Assembly (NCBI GenBank): GCA_039989855.1
Contig: JBDXGZ010000024.1
Span: forward strand, 70,118 to 134,117
Length of the DNA: 64,000 nt
From: CALFVT01 sp039989855
GTDB lineage: Bacteria; Pseudomonadota; Alphaproteobacteria; Caulobacterales; Maricaulaceae
Reading direction: 5' to 3'
The first letter of the stretch is position 1, and each line of letters opens with the position of its first letter. The notes below the pieces were generated by a model. The model ran no database searches, was not told where the DNA came from, and saw only the letters and a list, made by a program, of their open reading frames with translations. Made by a program: the position numbers and the translations under genes. This document shows, in pieces, positions 18,015-26,730 of the stretch.

Positions 18015-18680
18015 TCACTCGGGGATAATATTGCCGTTTTCGTCTATTAATTTATAACGGATAGTCGTTTTAATAGATGAGCTTTTTTTCGAGTTTCCAC
18101 ATTTATCTTCTGGAGGGTATCGCCATTTAGAAACGGATTCTAACGCCGTGGGATTAAAGATTTCCTGCGTGCAAAACAGGATTTGTATATTTTGAGTTGT
18201 TCCGTCTGCGGTGACGTCAAACCGAACTTTACAATGGCCTGATTTTTCTGCCCCAGTGGGCATCATAGGGGGAAATCGGACTACATGTGTAGAGCAAGCA
18301 TGTTCTGTAGTCGTATAATTAATTTTGATAGGTTTAGCTAAAAATCCGGGTTTTTGTGCCGTATGTTTAGTTTCATGTGTAGGTGGTATGAAAATTGGAT
18401 CAGATACTACCCTAGGGATGTTTGGTCTAGTTTCGGCATCTTTGATCTGTTTTGAATGCTCATGCCCATCGACAGTGATTTGATAAAGAAAGCTATGTTC
18501 TTCCACAAAGGTAACATCGAAACGATCTGCCTGTTGTGCCCTTGGTTGCGATGAGGGGGGAGTGCTTTCGTGAAGGTTAAAAAATATGATGCTGCAAAAA
18601 TATAAACCGACGGCAAAGAGAAGAATAGCTGTAGTGATTGCAGCTATCCACCTTTGAATATGGCTATTGTTTAGACGCAT
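18015..18680 (-). CDS. TonB-like protein, first of a tandem pair
   Basis: Protein of 221 residues with one N-terminal membrane segment (about 12-32), a Pro-containing linker, and a C-terminal TonB-type domain at about 140-215 with GHCKVRFDV, NIQILFCTQ and SVSKWRYPP. This is the betabetaalphabeta layout of the TonB C-terminal domain that touches outer-membrane receptors. Two cysteines (in GHCKV and LFCTQ) are conserved with the neighbour and could form a disulfide in the periplasm. It ends IIPE, as does the neighbour. No exbB/exbD lie nearby. The next gene is a clear paralogue. Confidence 0.8.
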   Translation of the reverse strand: MRLNNSHIQRWIAAITTAILLFAVGLYFCSIIFFNLHESTPPSSQPRAQQADRFDVTFVEEHSFLYQITVDGHEHSKQIKDAETRPNIPRVVSDPIFIPPTHETKHTAQKPGFLAKPIKINYTTTEHACSTHVVRFPPMMPTGAEKSGHCKVRFDVTADGTTQNIQILFCTQEIFNPTALESVSKWRYPPEDKCGNSKKSSSIKTTIRYKLIDENGNIIPE

Positions 18681-18760
18681 TTCGTATCTCGTGATTTTTC
18701 TTTTACATATGATTTTATCACAAGACGGGAAGCCCGTCTTGTTTAATCAATTATGTCAAA

Positions 18761-19387
18761 TCACTCGGGAATAATATCGCCGCGTTCATCGGTGATGTTA
18801 AAGCGCATGGTGCTTTCAACGCCGCTACGGGAGACGGCGATTCCGTCGCGAACTTTCGGGTTGTACCGCCACTTTGCCACGGCTTTGATCGTGGAGCGTT
18901 CAAACATCCGTTGGCTGCAAAACAGGGTTTGGATATTATAAGTTTGTCCTTCGGGGCTGACATCAAAGCGAACCTTGCAGTGGCCTGATTTTTCCGCGCG
19001 GGGCGGGGCCACGGCGGCGACTCGCACAGTCGGCGTTGCATCTCTATCGGATTCTTGAATCGTAATGGGGCCAATGTTTAGCTCTGTGGGGTTAAAAATA
19101 GGGTCTTCGACCGCCTCAGCAATCGGCTCACTGGGCAGTTCGGCGACCACTCTATCAATAATAGGCGCGGCAGGCGGAACCTCTATAGTTTTTAATTCCG
19201 CAAGCTTTGTGACGCGGGGCTCTACAATAATGTCTTCGGCGACAGGATTAATATCAAATTGCGTGGCGGCAATTTTTGTCTGCGGTTGAAAGTCGCCCGT
19301 GATCAGGGCTTTCATTCCAAGGAACAGTCCAACCGTGGCGATGGCCGCGATAGGCATGGTTAAGGTGTAACGTAAACTGGTTTGCAT
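18761..19387 (-). CDS. TonB-like protein, second of a tandem pair
   Basis: Protein of 208 residues, paralogous to the gene 80 bases downstream on the same strand. N-terminal membrane helix at about 9-29, then an acidic, proline-containing linker rich in Glu/Val/Pro, as in TonB periplasmic spacers. The C-terminal TonB domain holds GHCKVRFDV, NIQTLFCSQ and AVAKWRYNP at about 138-190. Both cysteines match the neighbour, and it ends DIIPE. It may act in energy transduction or envelope sensing with ExbB/ExbD encoded elsewhere. Confidence 0.82.
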   Translation of the reverse strand: MQTSLRYTLTMPIAAIATVGLFLGMKALITGDFQPQTKIAATQFDINPVAEDIIVEPRVTKLAELKTIEVPPAAPIIDRVVAELPSEPIAEAVEDPIFNPTELNIGPITIQESDRDATPTVRVAAVAPPRAEKSGHCKVRFDVSPEGQTYNIQTLFCSQRMFERSTIKAVAKWRYNPKVRDGIAVSRSGVESTMRFNITDERGDIIPE

Positions 19388-19556
19388 GTGTGTCTCCCTC
19401 TGTGCTCGGCGGTTAATCCGCTCGGTGCGTTGATAGAGACAATTAGGGGGTGAGGACGCTTGCTTTACAAATTAAACGATAGACAGAGAGAGCTTTCTGT
19501 CTGTGATTTCATCATCACGACAGGTTCTTGTCATTTTACCGTAAGTTGCCGGTAAT

Positions 19557-20039
19557 CTAACTGTCAGATTCGTCGTTTTCTTTGTCGATTGATTCTTGCA
19601 TTACAGTTTCAAGTTCACCCCCGACCTCTTCAAGAACTTCGAGCATGCCGCCGATTCCGTCCTTGTCTGAGAGCGAGCGGAGTAAAACCGCAAGGCCTGT
19701 ATTGATATCAGGCAGGCCGTTTTCGCGAGGCTCAAGAGCGCCTGATTTATCAATTTCCGATTTCATATGTGTCGCCGTATTTGAGATTTTTTCGCGAATC
19801 TTCTCATCTTGGGCAATCTTGAGAACACCGTCTAAGAGATGGTTGAAGTCTGGGAGGTCAGCGATGATCTCTTCGATTTTTTCATCTGAAGGTAATTTGT
19901 CCTTTAAGTTTAACCCATTATCACTTTTAGCGGTCAAAACCTCTTCCAAGGTTTTAGGCGCCTCTTCTATAGCGGGAGGATGTGCGGTGGCAGGTGCCGC
20001 AATCAACATAAGTGGGAGTAGCAGCGATAAGTAACGCAT
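19557..20039 (-). CDS. Small secreted protein, unknown function
   Basis: Protein of 160 residues with a clear Sec signal peptide (residues 1-19, cleavage after ATA in APATAHPP). The mature part is acidic and mostly helical by appearance, with a glycine-rich stretch DGIGGMLEVLEEVGGELE near 125-142. I do not recognise the family. RBS AGGAGA precedes the ATG. It is divergent from rimM, with about 60 bases between starts. Confidence 0.65.
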   Translation of the reverse strand: MRYLSLLLPLMLIAAPATAHPPAIEEAPKTLEEVLTAKSDNGLNLKDKLPSDEKIEEIIADLPDFNHLLDGVLKIAQDEKIREKISNTATHMKSEIDKSGALEPRENGLPDINTGLAVLLRSLSDKDGIGGMLEVLEEVGGELETVMQESIDKENDESDS

Positions 20040-20098
20040 GTGTAGTCTCCTTTAAAAGGTCAGTGACTTTAAGGTAGGCTTTCTATAACAGGGCGCAC

Positions 20099-20665
20099 AT
20101 GAACACAGACCAAACGAAAAATAGCTCCGTTAAGGGCCCAAAAGCCGACATGATCTGCGTCGCGGCGATTGCGGGGGCCTTTGGCGTGAAAGGTGAGGTG
20201 AAGCTTAAACCTTTTACGCAGAACCCGATGGATTGTTTGGCGTACGGCCCATTGATGACCGGTGAGGGGGATGTTTGCCTGACGCCGACCCATTCAAAGA
20301 CTGCGGGGAAATTCATTGCTGTGAGCGCCTCTGAGGTCACAAGCCGAGAAATGGCTGAGGCGATGAAGTCGACCAAACTTTATGTGTCGGCGGATAATTT
20401 GCCTGCCCCAGATGAGGATGAATTTTACTATCGCGATCTTGTTGGATTGCAGGTGAAGACGGTTTCAGGGCAAAACGGCGGGAAGATCATTGCCGTGCAT
20501 GAATACGGCGCGGGGGATATGATTGAGATTAAGCCGAAAGACAGCAAAAGCTATTATCACCCCTTTACCAAAGAGGCTGTGCCGAAGGTGGATATAAAGG
20601 CAGGGCGCGTTGTGATTGTTCCGCAAATTGCTGAAGTCGCCCACCGCAGCGACGAAGAAGAATAG
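20099..20665 (+). CDS. rimM: Ribosome maturation factor RimM
   Basis: Protein of 188 residues. The N-terminal beta-barrel domain has VAAIAGAFGVKGEVKLKPF (about 17-35), and the PRC-barrel domain follows with EFYYRDLVGLQV (about 104-115) and HEYGAGDMIEI (about 131). RimM helps assemble the 30S subunit head around S19. It is first in a rimM-trmD-rplS block; the usual rpsP upstream is absent, replaced by a divergent unrelated gene. Confidence 0.93.
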   Translation: MNTDQTKNSSVKGPKADMICVAAIAGAFGVKGEVKLKPFTQNPMDCLAYGPLMTGEGDVCLTPTHSKTAGKFIAVSASEVTSREMAEAMKSTKLYVSADNLPAPDEDEFYYRDLVGLQVKTVSGQNGGKIIAVHEYGAGDMIEIKPKDSKSYYHPFTKEAVPKVDIKAGRVVIVPQIAEVAHRSDEEE

Positions 20666-20713
20666 GCCTTAGCAGCCTTTACCTTAGGGCTTGCACCCGC
20701 TACACGCCTCCAA

Positions 20714-21484
20714 ATGAGTGACATAACACCAGATAAGACCGAAAAACCGTGGACAGCTACCGTGCTGACCCTGTTTCCTGATGCCTTTCCAGGGGTTTTA
20801 GGGGCGTCGATCATTGGAACAGCGAAAAAGAATCGCATTTGGGCGCTAGAAACAGTGGACATACGAGATTTTTCCGCTAATAAGCACCGCACTGTGGATG
20901 GCCCTCCTGCGGGAGGTGGCCCGGGTATGGTTCTAAAACCAGATGTCGCGGCCAAAGCAATAGACAGTGTGGCGTCCTCAACGGATAGCCGACCATTGAT
21001 ATATTTGTCCCCTCGCGGGGCGCCTTTGACCCAGAAACGGGTTCGGGAGCTGGCTGCGGGATCGGGACTTATTGTGTTTTGTGGGAGGTTTGAGGGGCTA
21101 GACCAACGCGTAATAGAGGCGCGGGATATCGAAGAGATTTCCCTCGGCGACTTTGTTTTAGCGGGGGGTGAAGTGGCCGCGCAAGCCATGATTGAGGCTT
21201 GCGTCCGCTTAATCCCCGGTGTTCTCGGCACGCACGAGAGTACGGTGGAAGAGAGTTTTGAAGATGGTTTGCTAGAGTATCCACTCTATACCAAACCGTC
21301 GACATGGGAAGATCGGGAGATACCGCCCGTTCTTCTGTCTGGTAACCATAAGGCGATTGCTGAGTGGAAACAGACGCAAAGTGAAGATATAACCAAGGCG
21401 CGCCGGCCTGATCTTTATGACCGTTACGTAACGGAGAAGGATCGCAAGGTAGAAACAAAGGAGACCGATCATGAACGTGATTGA
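20714..21484 (+). CDS. trmD: tRNA (guanine-N1)-methyltransferase TrmD
   Basis: Protein of 256 residues that methylates G37 of tRNAs reading CNN codons, using SAM. Seen: LTLFPDAFPGVLGASIIG (about 18-35), the trefoil-knot SAM site LIYLSPRGAPLTQ (about 95-107), FCGRFEGLDQRVIE (about 120-133), and EISLGDFVLAGGEVAA (about 140). Its last 14 bases overlap the start of rplS, so the two are translationally coupled. Confidence 0.96.
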   Translation: MSDITPDKTEKPWTATVLTLFPDAFPGVLGASIIGTAKKNRIWALETVDIRDFSANKHRTVDGPPAGGGPGMVLKPDVAAKAIDSVASSTDSRPLIYLSPRGAPLTQKRVRELAAGSGLIVFCGRFEGLDQRVIEARDIEEISLGDFVLAGGEVAAQAMIEACVRLIPGVLGTHESTVEESFEDGLLEYPLYTKPSTWEDREIPPVLLSGNHKAIAEWKQTQSEDITKARRPDLYDRYVTEKDRKVETKETDHERD

Positions 21485-21863
21485 GAAACTGAATAAAAAA
21501 GAAGAAGCCCGCCTCCTAGAAGCAGGTAAAACCATCCCTGATTTCTCAGCGGGTGACACACTGATTGTACAGGTTCGGATTACCGAAGGTAACCGCACAC
21601 GTTTGCAGGCATTTGAAGGCGTTTGTATTTCTCGTTCTGGTGCTGGCCTGAACGAGAGCTTCACGGTTCGTAAGATTTCTTACGGCGAAGGTGTTGAGCG
21701 TGTCTTCCCTGTTTACTCACCGCTTGTTGAAGCGATTGAAATTAAGCGTAAGGGTAAGGTTCGTCGTGCGAAGCTTTACTATCTTCGTGAGCGTCGTGGT
21801 AAGTCAGCGCGTATCTCTGAGCGGACAACAGGCCGCGGTATCGTACAGCGCTCTAAAAAGTAA
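21471..21863 (+). CDS. rplS: 50S ribosomal protein L19
   Basis: Protein of 130 residues. Signatures: FSAGDTLIVQVRITEGNRTR (about 24-43), QAFEGVCISRSGAGLNESFT, VERVFPVYSPLVEAIEI and the basic C-terminus KLYYLRERRGKSARI. L19 lies at the 30S/50S interface. It starts inside the trmD end, with AAAGGAG before the ATG. An intrinsic terminator follows 22 bases after the stop. Confidence 0.97.
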   Translation: MNVIEKLNKKEEARLLEAGKTIPDFSAGDTLIVQVRITEGNRTRLQAFEGVCISRSGAGLNESFTVRKISYGEGVERVFPVYSPLVEAIEIKRKGKVRRAKLYYLRERRGKSARISERTTGRGIVQRSKK

Positions 21864-21885
21864 GCTTTGTACATATCTAATATTT

Positions 21886-21913
21886 AAACCCGGCTATACA
21901 GTCGGGTTTTTTT
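21886..21913 (+). terminator. Intrinsic terminator of rimM-trmD-rplS
   Basis: AAACCCG (21886-21892) pairs with CGGGTTT (21903-21909) and is followed by a T-tract to 21913. Confidence 0.88.
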
Positions 21914-21939
21914 ATAGCCTAAAATGGCCTTTTAATAGG

Positions 21940-23364
21940 TTATTGGATAACTGCGTCAAATTGGGCAGAGAAATTAGGCGCGCTACCTCCGCCTATTGCG
22001 GCGAGAAAACTACCCTTTGGCGTTATACGGATATGGGTGACGGCACTATCTGCGCCGACGCCGTTAGGCACAGGCTCATAGGTAAAGGTCGAGCCACCAT
22101 CATTCGAAAAATCAACATCGTCAGTGGTTGAGCTAAGACTGATGAAATTATAGCTGAGCCCACTGTTCGGCGTGCCGTTTATAAATCGCACAGGGCCACT
22201 GCCAGGCCCATCTATGTCTGAGACTTTCAGGGCCGTTGCATCGGGCAGGGCATCAATGAAAACCACGCTCCCACTATCAACTGCAGTATTACCAATGCTT
22301 TGCGCTGAGAGACGATAGCGAATTTCATTTCCGGGAATAGAATATTCGCTCGCAGTCACCATTTCTACGTCTTTGCTGCCTGTGAGTTCGCCTTCTAGGA
22401 TCGCATGGAAGCTATCAGAGAAAGATAAAATACTGGCATTTTCAGATGTATGATTTTGTTCAGTATTAAGGGTCATGTCTTCTTCGATCTCAAAGGCAAC
22501 CGTCGTATTTGTGATGGAGCAACGCCTTAACCACCCGCCGTCACCGCCGTCACGGCCTTCTTTTGTACCGACAACGCGAGCATTTGGCCAAGATATTGCG
22601 CTGAAGGTATTAGAGACGCAATTGCCTGTAATATTGTCAGGGGTAATTCGCGCGTCCCAGCCAATTTCGGCCCCAGATGTGTCAGTTAATATGCCGGTTG
22701 ATCCATTTGGAAATGCGATCCAGCCAATGGTTTCATCAACTGTAACCGTGCCAAAATTTGTCGTCTCAGATCTGTCGAGTGTTAGCTGAACACTTGTCGT
22801 AGTCGAGAGCTGAGCGCCGATTGACATAAAGGGCTGCGAGAACTCTCCGGGAATAGCGTTGTCTTCATTATTCGTCGTTTGAATATTCGCCACCACGCCA
22901 GGCGCAGCGGATAAGGTTACCCCAAATGGAACTGTATCAAATGTATCCGGCCCTGTTGTACCTGTCCCTGTCGAGGTTGAACTTGTGGAATGAAAGCCTG
23001 CGGCAATGATGGTCCCGTTTGGTAAAGTTGTCCTCCCAGGCTCAATGGCAATATAGTCAATCGTCATGGCATCATGTGTGCCGTCTTCGCCGGGGGGTTC
23101 AATAGCGGCCACTTCAAACCCCGTCGTGGTAACATTGCGAATACGCAGGTCAGCGGGGGCCGTACCTTCTGTGCTGGGGGTTGAGACGACAATGGGGACG
23201 ACGTCAAAAGACTCTTGGAAAGTGACAGAGGTGAAAACGGCGGATACAGCTGTATCAACGGTTGTGACTTGGCCCGCTTCTATATGGCGCGCGAAAGCCT
23301 CTGTTGAAAAGGCCAACATATAGGCAGCAGACAAGGATGTATAAAATCTTTGTTTGAATGTCAT
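21940..23364 (-). CDS. Secreted beta-rich surface protein, possible H-type-lectin-like and DUF11-like parts
   Basis: Protein of 474 residues with a signal peptide (cleavage near TEAFA, about residue 25). The first part, about 30-110, has RHIEAGQV, VTFQESFDVVPIVVSTP and RIRNVTTTGFEVA, a pattern that resembles H-type lectin repeats. The later part has RLSAQSIGNTAVDSGSVVF and DALPDATALKVSD, similar to the DUF11-type repeats of bacterial surface proteins. Asp/Thr/Ser-rich, no membrane anchor at the end. I infer an exported adhesin-like or appendage-related protein. It starts 107 bases after the end of the three-gene secreted cluster on the same strand. Confidence 0.65.
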   Translation of the reverse strand: MTFKQRFYTSLSAAYMLAFSTEAFARHIEAGQVTTVDTAVSAVFTSVTFQESFDVVPIVVSTPSTEGTAPADLRIRNVTTTGFEVAAIEPPGEDGTHDAMTIDYIAIEPGRTTLPNGTIIAAGFHSTSSTSTGTGTTGPDTFDTVPFGVTLSAAPGVVANIQTTNNEDNAIPGEFSQPFMSIGAQLSTTTSVQLTLDRSETTNFGTVTVDETIGWIAFPNGSTGILTDTSGAEIGWDARITPDNITGNCVSNTFSAISWPNARVVGTKEGRDGGDGGWLRRCSITNTTVAFEIEEDMTLNTEQNHTSENASILSFSDSFHAILEGELTGSKDVEMVTASEYSIPGNEIRYRLSAQSIGNTAVDSGSVVFIDALPDATALKVSDIDGPGSGPVRFINGTPNSGLSYNFISLSSTTDDVDFSNDGGSTFTYEPVPNGVGADSAVTHIRITPKGSFLAAIGGGSAPNFSAQFDAVIQ

Positions 23365-23471
23365 TATTTCATCACACAGCTACAAGTTTTTATGAAATTT
23401 AGTTCTAATTGTTAAAGAAAGTCTAAAATCGACTGTAATAATAATGTGAGCTTGCTTTATGAAGTGAAAGC

Positions 23472-23960
23472 TTATGAAACAAGATCATCACAGCTTGAGA
23501 TACCACCGCGTGTTACGGTTTTCACCGACCAGAGGTTTTCGTCATAGGGGTAACCGTCTTTGCCCACATTCGCAGGATTGTAAGAATAGAGACATGTCCC
23601 CGTGCGGTAGACATTAAAGCAACTTACGCCGCCCGATAAAGCCCCATCATAACGAAAGCAAATTAAACGGTCCCGAACGCGCCATTCTCCCGTGTCAACA
23701 ATGGGCCCTTCGAAATAGTCCGCTGTACCGTCAGCGTTAAAGCTCTCAGTAAACTGGTTGGTTCCTGTGCGCTCGCGTGGGATTTTGTAGATTCCGTCCA
23801 TGGTTTTGCCGCTAAAGGCCGCCTCTAAACTGGTTCCATCTAGAGGGGTTAGGAGTGATCGGCTATCGTCCTCTTGTGCCTGCTGAGCCGTTGCGCTTGT
23901 TATCAATCCAAGGCCCATAAACAAGCAGAGAACGGACCTTATGAAATAGCGGCTTCGCAT
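23472..23960 (-). CDS. Small secreted cysteine protein, third of three paralogues
   Basis: Protein of 162 residues with a signal peptide (AQQAQ, cleavage near residue 25). Mature part: SLEAAFSGKTMDGIY, then ADGTADYFEGP, TGEWRVRDRLICFRYD, SCFNVYRTGTCLYSY, and a last cysteine in ISSCDDLVS. The same order and four equivalent cysteines appear in the two upstream genes, so this is a tandem family, probably periplasmic or extracellular with two disulfides. Its start overlaps the end of the previous gene by 22 bases, indicating translational coupling. Function unknown. Confidence 0.72.
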   Translation of the reverse strand: MRSRYFIRSVLCLFMGLGLITSATAQQAQEDDSRSLLTPLDGTSLEAAFSGKTMDGIYKIPRERTGTNQFTESFNADGTADYFEGPIVDTGEWRVRDRLICFRYDGALSGGVSCFNVYRTGTCLYSYNPANVGKDGYPYDENLWSVKTVTRGGISSCDDLVS

Positions 23961-24415
23961 TTTCTCGTTTCTCCATTAATGGTTGACCTGGCTGTCCAAA
24001 AATCGCCGTTAACTTCGTCAGGGTTGTCTGGTAAATTGTTATCATAAAAATAGTAACAATTTTCCACAATATAGACGCGGAAACAGCCTCCACTCATCGC
24101 TGCATCATTATAATAATAACAAACAATATCATTAAACACGCCCCAGCGCCCCGAGGCTCTAACGTCGCCTTCAATATATAAAACAGTGCCGTCGCTATTA
24201 TGTGTTTCTTTGTATGCGCTGCGAGGGTTTCCGCTTTGGGTGAAATTATAGGCGCCAATAAGGGTTTGTCCGTTAAAATGTGTCGTGAGGTCATCACCAA
24301 TTATGCGTGTTCCGAAAGGCCGAATATCTGTTTGTTGCGACTGTGCGCTGGCATAAGATATGACGCCCAAAAAGGAGAGGGCGACGAGACTTGCATATTT
24401 AAGAGGTGAGCGCAT
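23939..24415 (-). CDS. Small secreted cysteine protein, second of three paralogues
   Basis: Protein of 158 residues with signal peptide (SYASAQS, cleavage near residue 24). It shares the layout of its neighbours: DDLTTHFNGQTLIGAYNF, then SDGTVLYIEGD, SGRWGVFNDIVCYYYND, GGCFRVYIVENCYYFYD, and a final Cys in TRKCEAAIS. A 17-base overlap with the gene before and 22-base overlap with the gene after show a compact operon. Function unknown; repeated Tyr/Trp/Gly suggests a small beta-barrel or beta-sandwich. Confidence 0.72.
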   Translation of the reverse strand: MRSPLKYASLVALSFLGVISYASAQSQQTDIRPFGTRIIGDDLTTHFNGQTLIGAYNFTQSGNPRSAYKETHNSDGTVLYIEGDVRASGRWGVFNDIVCYYYNDAAMSGGCFRVYIVENCYYFYDNNLPDNPDEVNGDFWTARSTINGETRKCEAAIS

Positions 24416-24938
24416 CGCAATCCGGATCCTGAGTTGAGGGGGTTGAACGGGCGGTCACGGCATAGCGAGGTTGACCGTCAGATGACCGCAGAAGATGATA
24501 ATAGCATGTGCCGCTCTTATAAATATTGAAACACACGGGATAGGTCCAAATTTGGTCATATGTATAGCAAATTTGATCCGAATTAATATTCCATATGCCC
24601 GATAATATTTCTTGCCCTTGGCGGTGCGTTAACGTTCCGTCCGCACGGGTCGTCTCAACAAAGGCGAAAGTCTTCGTCGCTTCACGCAGAAAGCGGTACT
24701 GGCCTTTATGGGTCACATCTGAAAAAAGGCTGCGTAGGCCCGCACCATCGAGTTTTTTAGCCGTATCGGGGATGACGTTAAATAGGGAATTATCTTGAAG
24801 CGGCTCGCTATCTTGCAAAACACCACTTTGGGCGGCGCTCAAAGGCGTGAGGGCAAAGCTCAACGATATAAAAAGGCTGAGCGACAGGATTAGTGAGCAT
24901 AAACATCTTTTCATTATCTCCATCCTAGCATGTTTCAC
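24399..24938 (-). CDS. Small secreted cysteine protein, first of three paralogues
   Basis: Protein of 179 residues with a signal peptide; an internal ATG at residue 9 could be the true start. Mature part: DGAGLRSLFSDVTHKGQY, then ADGTLTHRQGQ, SGIWNINSDQICYTYD, PVCFNIYKSGTCYYHLL, and a final Cys in DPDCDALTS. It leads the leftward three-gene unit and is divergent from the gene at 24985. The extra N-terminal sequence relative to the paralogues lies in the signal and linker. Function unknown. Confidence 0.72.
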   Translation of the reverse strand: MKHARMEIMKRCLCSLILSLSLFISLSFALTPLSAAQSGVLQDSEPLQDNSLFNVIPDTAKKLDGAGLRSLFSDVTHKGQYRFLREATKTFAFVETTRADGTLTHRQGQEILSGIWNINSDQICYTYDQIWTYPVCFNIYKSGTCYYHLLRSSDGQPRYAVTARSTPSTQDPDCDALTS

Positions 24939-24984
24939 GGATTTGGCTATGCTGCGTTACATGACAAAAAAGACAGGCCGTTAA

Positions 24985-25341
24985 ATGAGTGACGAACAAG
25001 AACCAGTTGACGTTAAATCCCACATCGAAAAACTCGAAGCCAGAGGCGATAAGGTCACGGATCGCCGCTTTAAGCGCTATCATCGTGTAGCCGCAAAGCG
25101 CCGCGCAGATGCCAAGGCGGATGATGCGTTTTTCAAAGCCGTTTTCTCGCTCGCAGGCGTGGCCACAGCCTTTGTTTTTGTCCTCATTTGGGTGGCGATG
25201 AACGGCGGCGGTGGCCTTATAGCCCTCGCGCCACTATCCGAGCCGTGGCTCGGCCCGTTCTCTAAACTAGAGCTGTTTGGCTTTAGCGTGATCGCGTTCC
25301 TCGCCGCGCTATACTTTTGGCGGATACGGCGAAAGAGGTGA
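24985..25341 (+). CDS. Small protein with two membrane helices, unknown function
   Basis: Protein of 118 residues. A charged cytoplasmic N-terminus (about 1-48, rich in Lys/Arg/Glu) is followed by two membrane segments at about 50-68 and 93-112, then a basic tail WRIRRKR. No family recognised. Its start is 46 bases from the divergent secreted-protein cluster. Confidence 0.65.
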   Translation: MSDEQEPVDVKSHIEKLEARGDKVTDRRFKRYHRVAAKRRADAKADDAFFKAVFSLAGVATAFVFVLIWVAMNGGGGLIALAPLSEPWLGPFSKLELFGFSVIAFLAALYFWRIRRKR

Positions 25342-25468
25342 TTTGGCGATATTTTGCGGATGTTCTTTTAACCAATTTTAAAGCCCAGCAACTCTGAGGT
25401 AGTGAGTGTCCATAGTTGGGCGATGTCCGACGCTCATATTCATGAAAATAGAAACGTCGTCAAAATCG

Positions 25469-26563
25469 TCACATGGGTTGCGCATCACTCACAACGAGGC
25501 GTGAGAATGTTGCTTGGGCGTAGTCGCCATTGATTTTGTCTGTGGCCCAATCACCTGTTCCGGGACAAGCCGCATACCACACGCCGGGCGCGTCTTTGGT
25601 GCTGCACTGATTATATATTCCAGCTTTGAAATAATGAGCATCGCCGGCGTAACCTGTCGGGTTATCCAAGGCGTCGATTTCGCCGTTGGCATCGACATTG
25701 TCGGCTAGATTGATTTTAAATGTTTTTGTCGGTTTGCCTTGGGTTGAAAACTCCAAATGCATAACATCATCATAAACATTCACGACATAGCTGAGCGGTT
25801 GCCCTAAGGGGATACCCGCATTGCCCGGATCTTCTGCGTTGGTCCAAACATTGCCCCAAACGGGATAAGCAATATCAGTACGGTTCGGGTCTTCTTTGGC
25901 GAGGTTACGCTCATAATTCCAAAAGACAGAACCTGTGTCGTGATCAGGAAATTTCTTGAAGTAAATTTTCAGCGGTTCATTGCCATAGCCGTAAATGCCT
26001 GTTTGTGGATTGTCTTTGACCGCGTGGATTTGCCCGATAACGGCTGAAAAGGCTGCGGGGCGATCTGGGTTGCCTGCGCGGCGCGCAACATGGTCAACCG
26101 TTACAGTGGCTTCCATCCGTCCACCGATAGAGGCAAAATCATCCGCGTCTGCATGAGCGCGCAAAGCGAAATTATTACCGGGTGCTTTGGTCTTAAGGCT
26201 CGTGTCACTGCCGCGGCTCATATAGCGAAGTTCGCTGCGTGTGTTTGAGGAATTGGGTGTCGTCAAAGCCTTATTCGGCGAGGCGAAGACCACATGGCCG
26301 TCGGCATTGGCATAGAAGAAATCTGGATGAGAAAAACTTTGGATATCCGCGACTGACACGATATCAACTTTCTCATTATTATCTTGATCGAGCGGGACTG
26401 TAATATTCCAATGCGACAAATCAAAATGGTCGGCGGGCAAAGCGCTTACCGTTTCAGCATTTACCGTTTCAGTGTTGACCTTTTTTGTCTCAGGCTCAGG
26501 GCCAGAACAGGCCGTGAGCGTCAGTAGGAGGGCACCCGTAATTAAGAGCGTTTGCTTCATCAT
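25469..26563 (-). CDS. Alginate lyase-type lipoprotein, polysaccharide lyase family 7
   Basis: Protein of 364 residues with lipoprotein signal LLLTLTACSG (Cys19). The mature part has the PL7 active-site set: SNTRSELRYM (about 105), IGQIHAVK (about 178) and YFKAGIYNQC (about 312). FDLSHWNITVPLD near 48 is the usual PL7 start of domain. PL7 enzymes cut alginate by beta-elimination, so this cell likely uses brown-algal or bacterial alginate; the cell-surface lipid anchor fits initial depolymerisation. No other alginate genes lie next to it, so it is not in a full utilisation locus here. Confidence 0.85.
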   Translation of the reverse strand: MMKQTLLITGALLLTLTACSGPEPETKKVNTETVNAETVSALPADHFDLSHWNITVPLDQDNNEKVDIVSVADIQSFSHPDFFYANADGHVVFASPNKALTTPNSSNTRSELRYMSRGSDTSLKTKAPGNNFALRAHADADDFASIGGRMEATVTVDHVARRAGNPDRPAAFSAVIGQIHAVKDNPQTGIYGYGNEPLKIYFKKFPDHDTGSVFWNYERNLAKEDPNRTDIAYPVWGNVWTNAEDPGNAGIPLGQPLSYVVNVYDDVMHLEFSTQGKPTKTFKINLADNVDANGEIDALDNPTGYAGDAHYFKAGIYNQCSTKDAPGVWYAACPGTGDWATDKINGDYAQATFSRLVVSDAQPM

Positions 26564-26730
26564 AATCTTACCTGACTTATTTTTATGCTTTGCAAGACTT
26601 TAGGCCATGAGAGCTGAATTGCAAGATAGCGGCTGCCATTAAAATCATGCCTACAGGCGAGTTTTGTCTATTTTAAAGCAGACCAGATGTTACGTTTTTG
26701 TTTTAAGAAGCAATCAGGATATAGGGTAGT

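Noticed and set aside
20099..21863. Missing rpsP in front of rimM as a sign of gene loss
   Set aside because: rpsP can simply be elsewhere in the genome; the window cannot show its absence.
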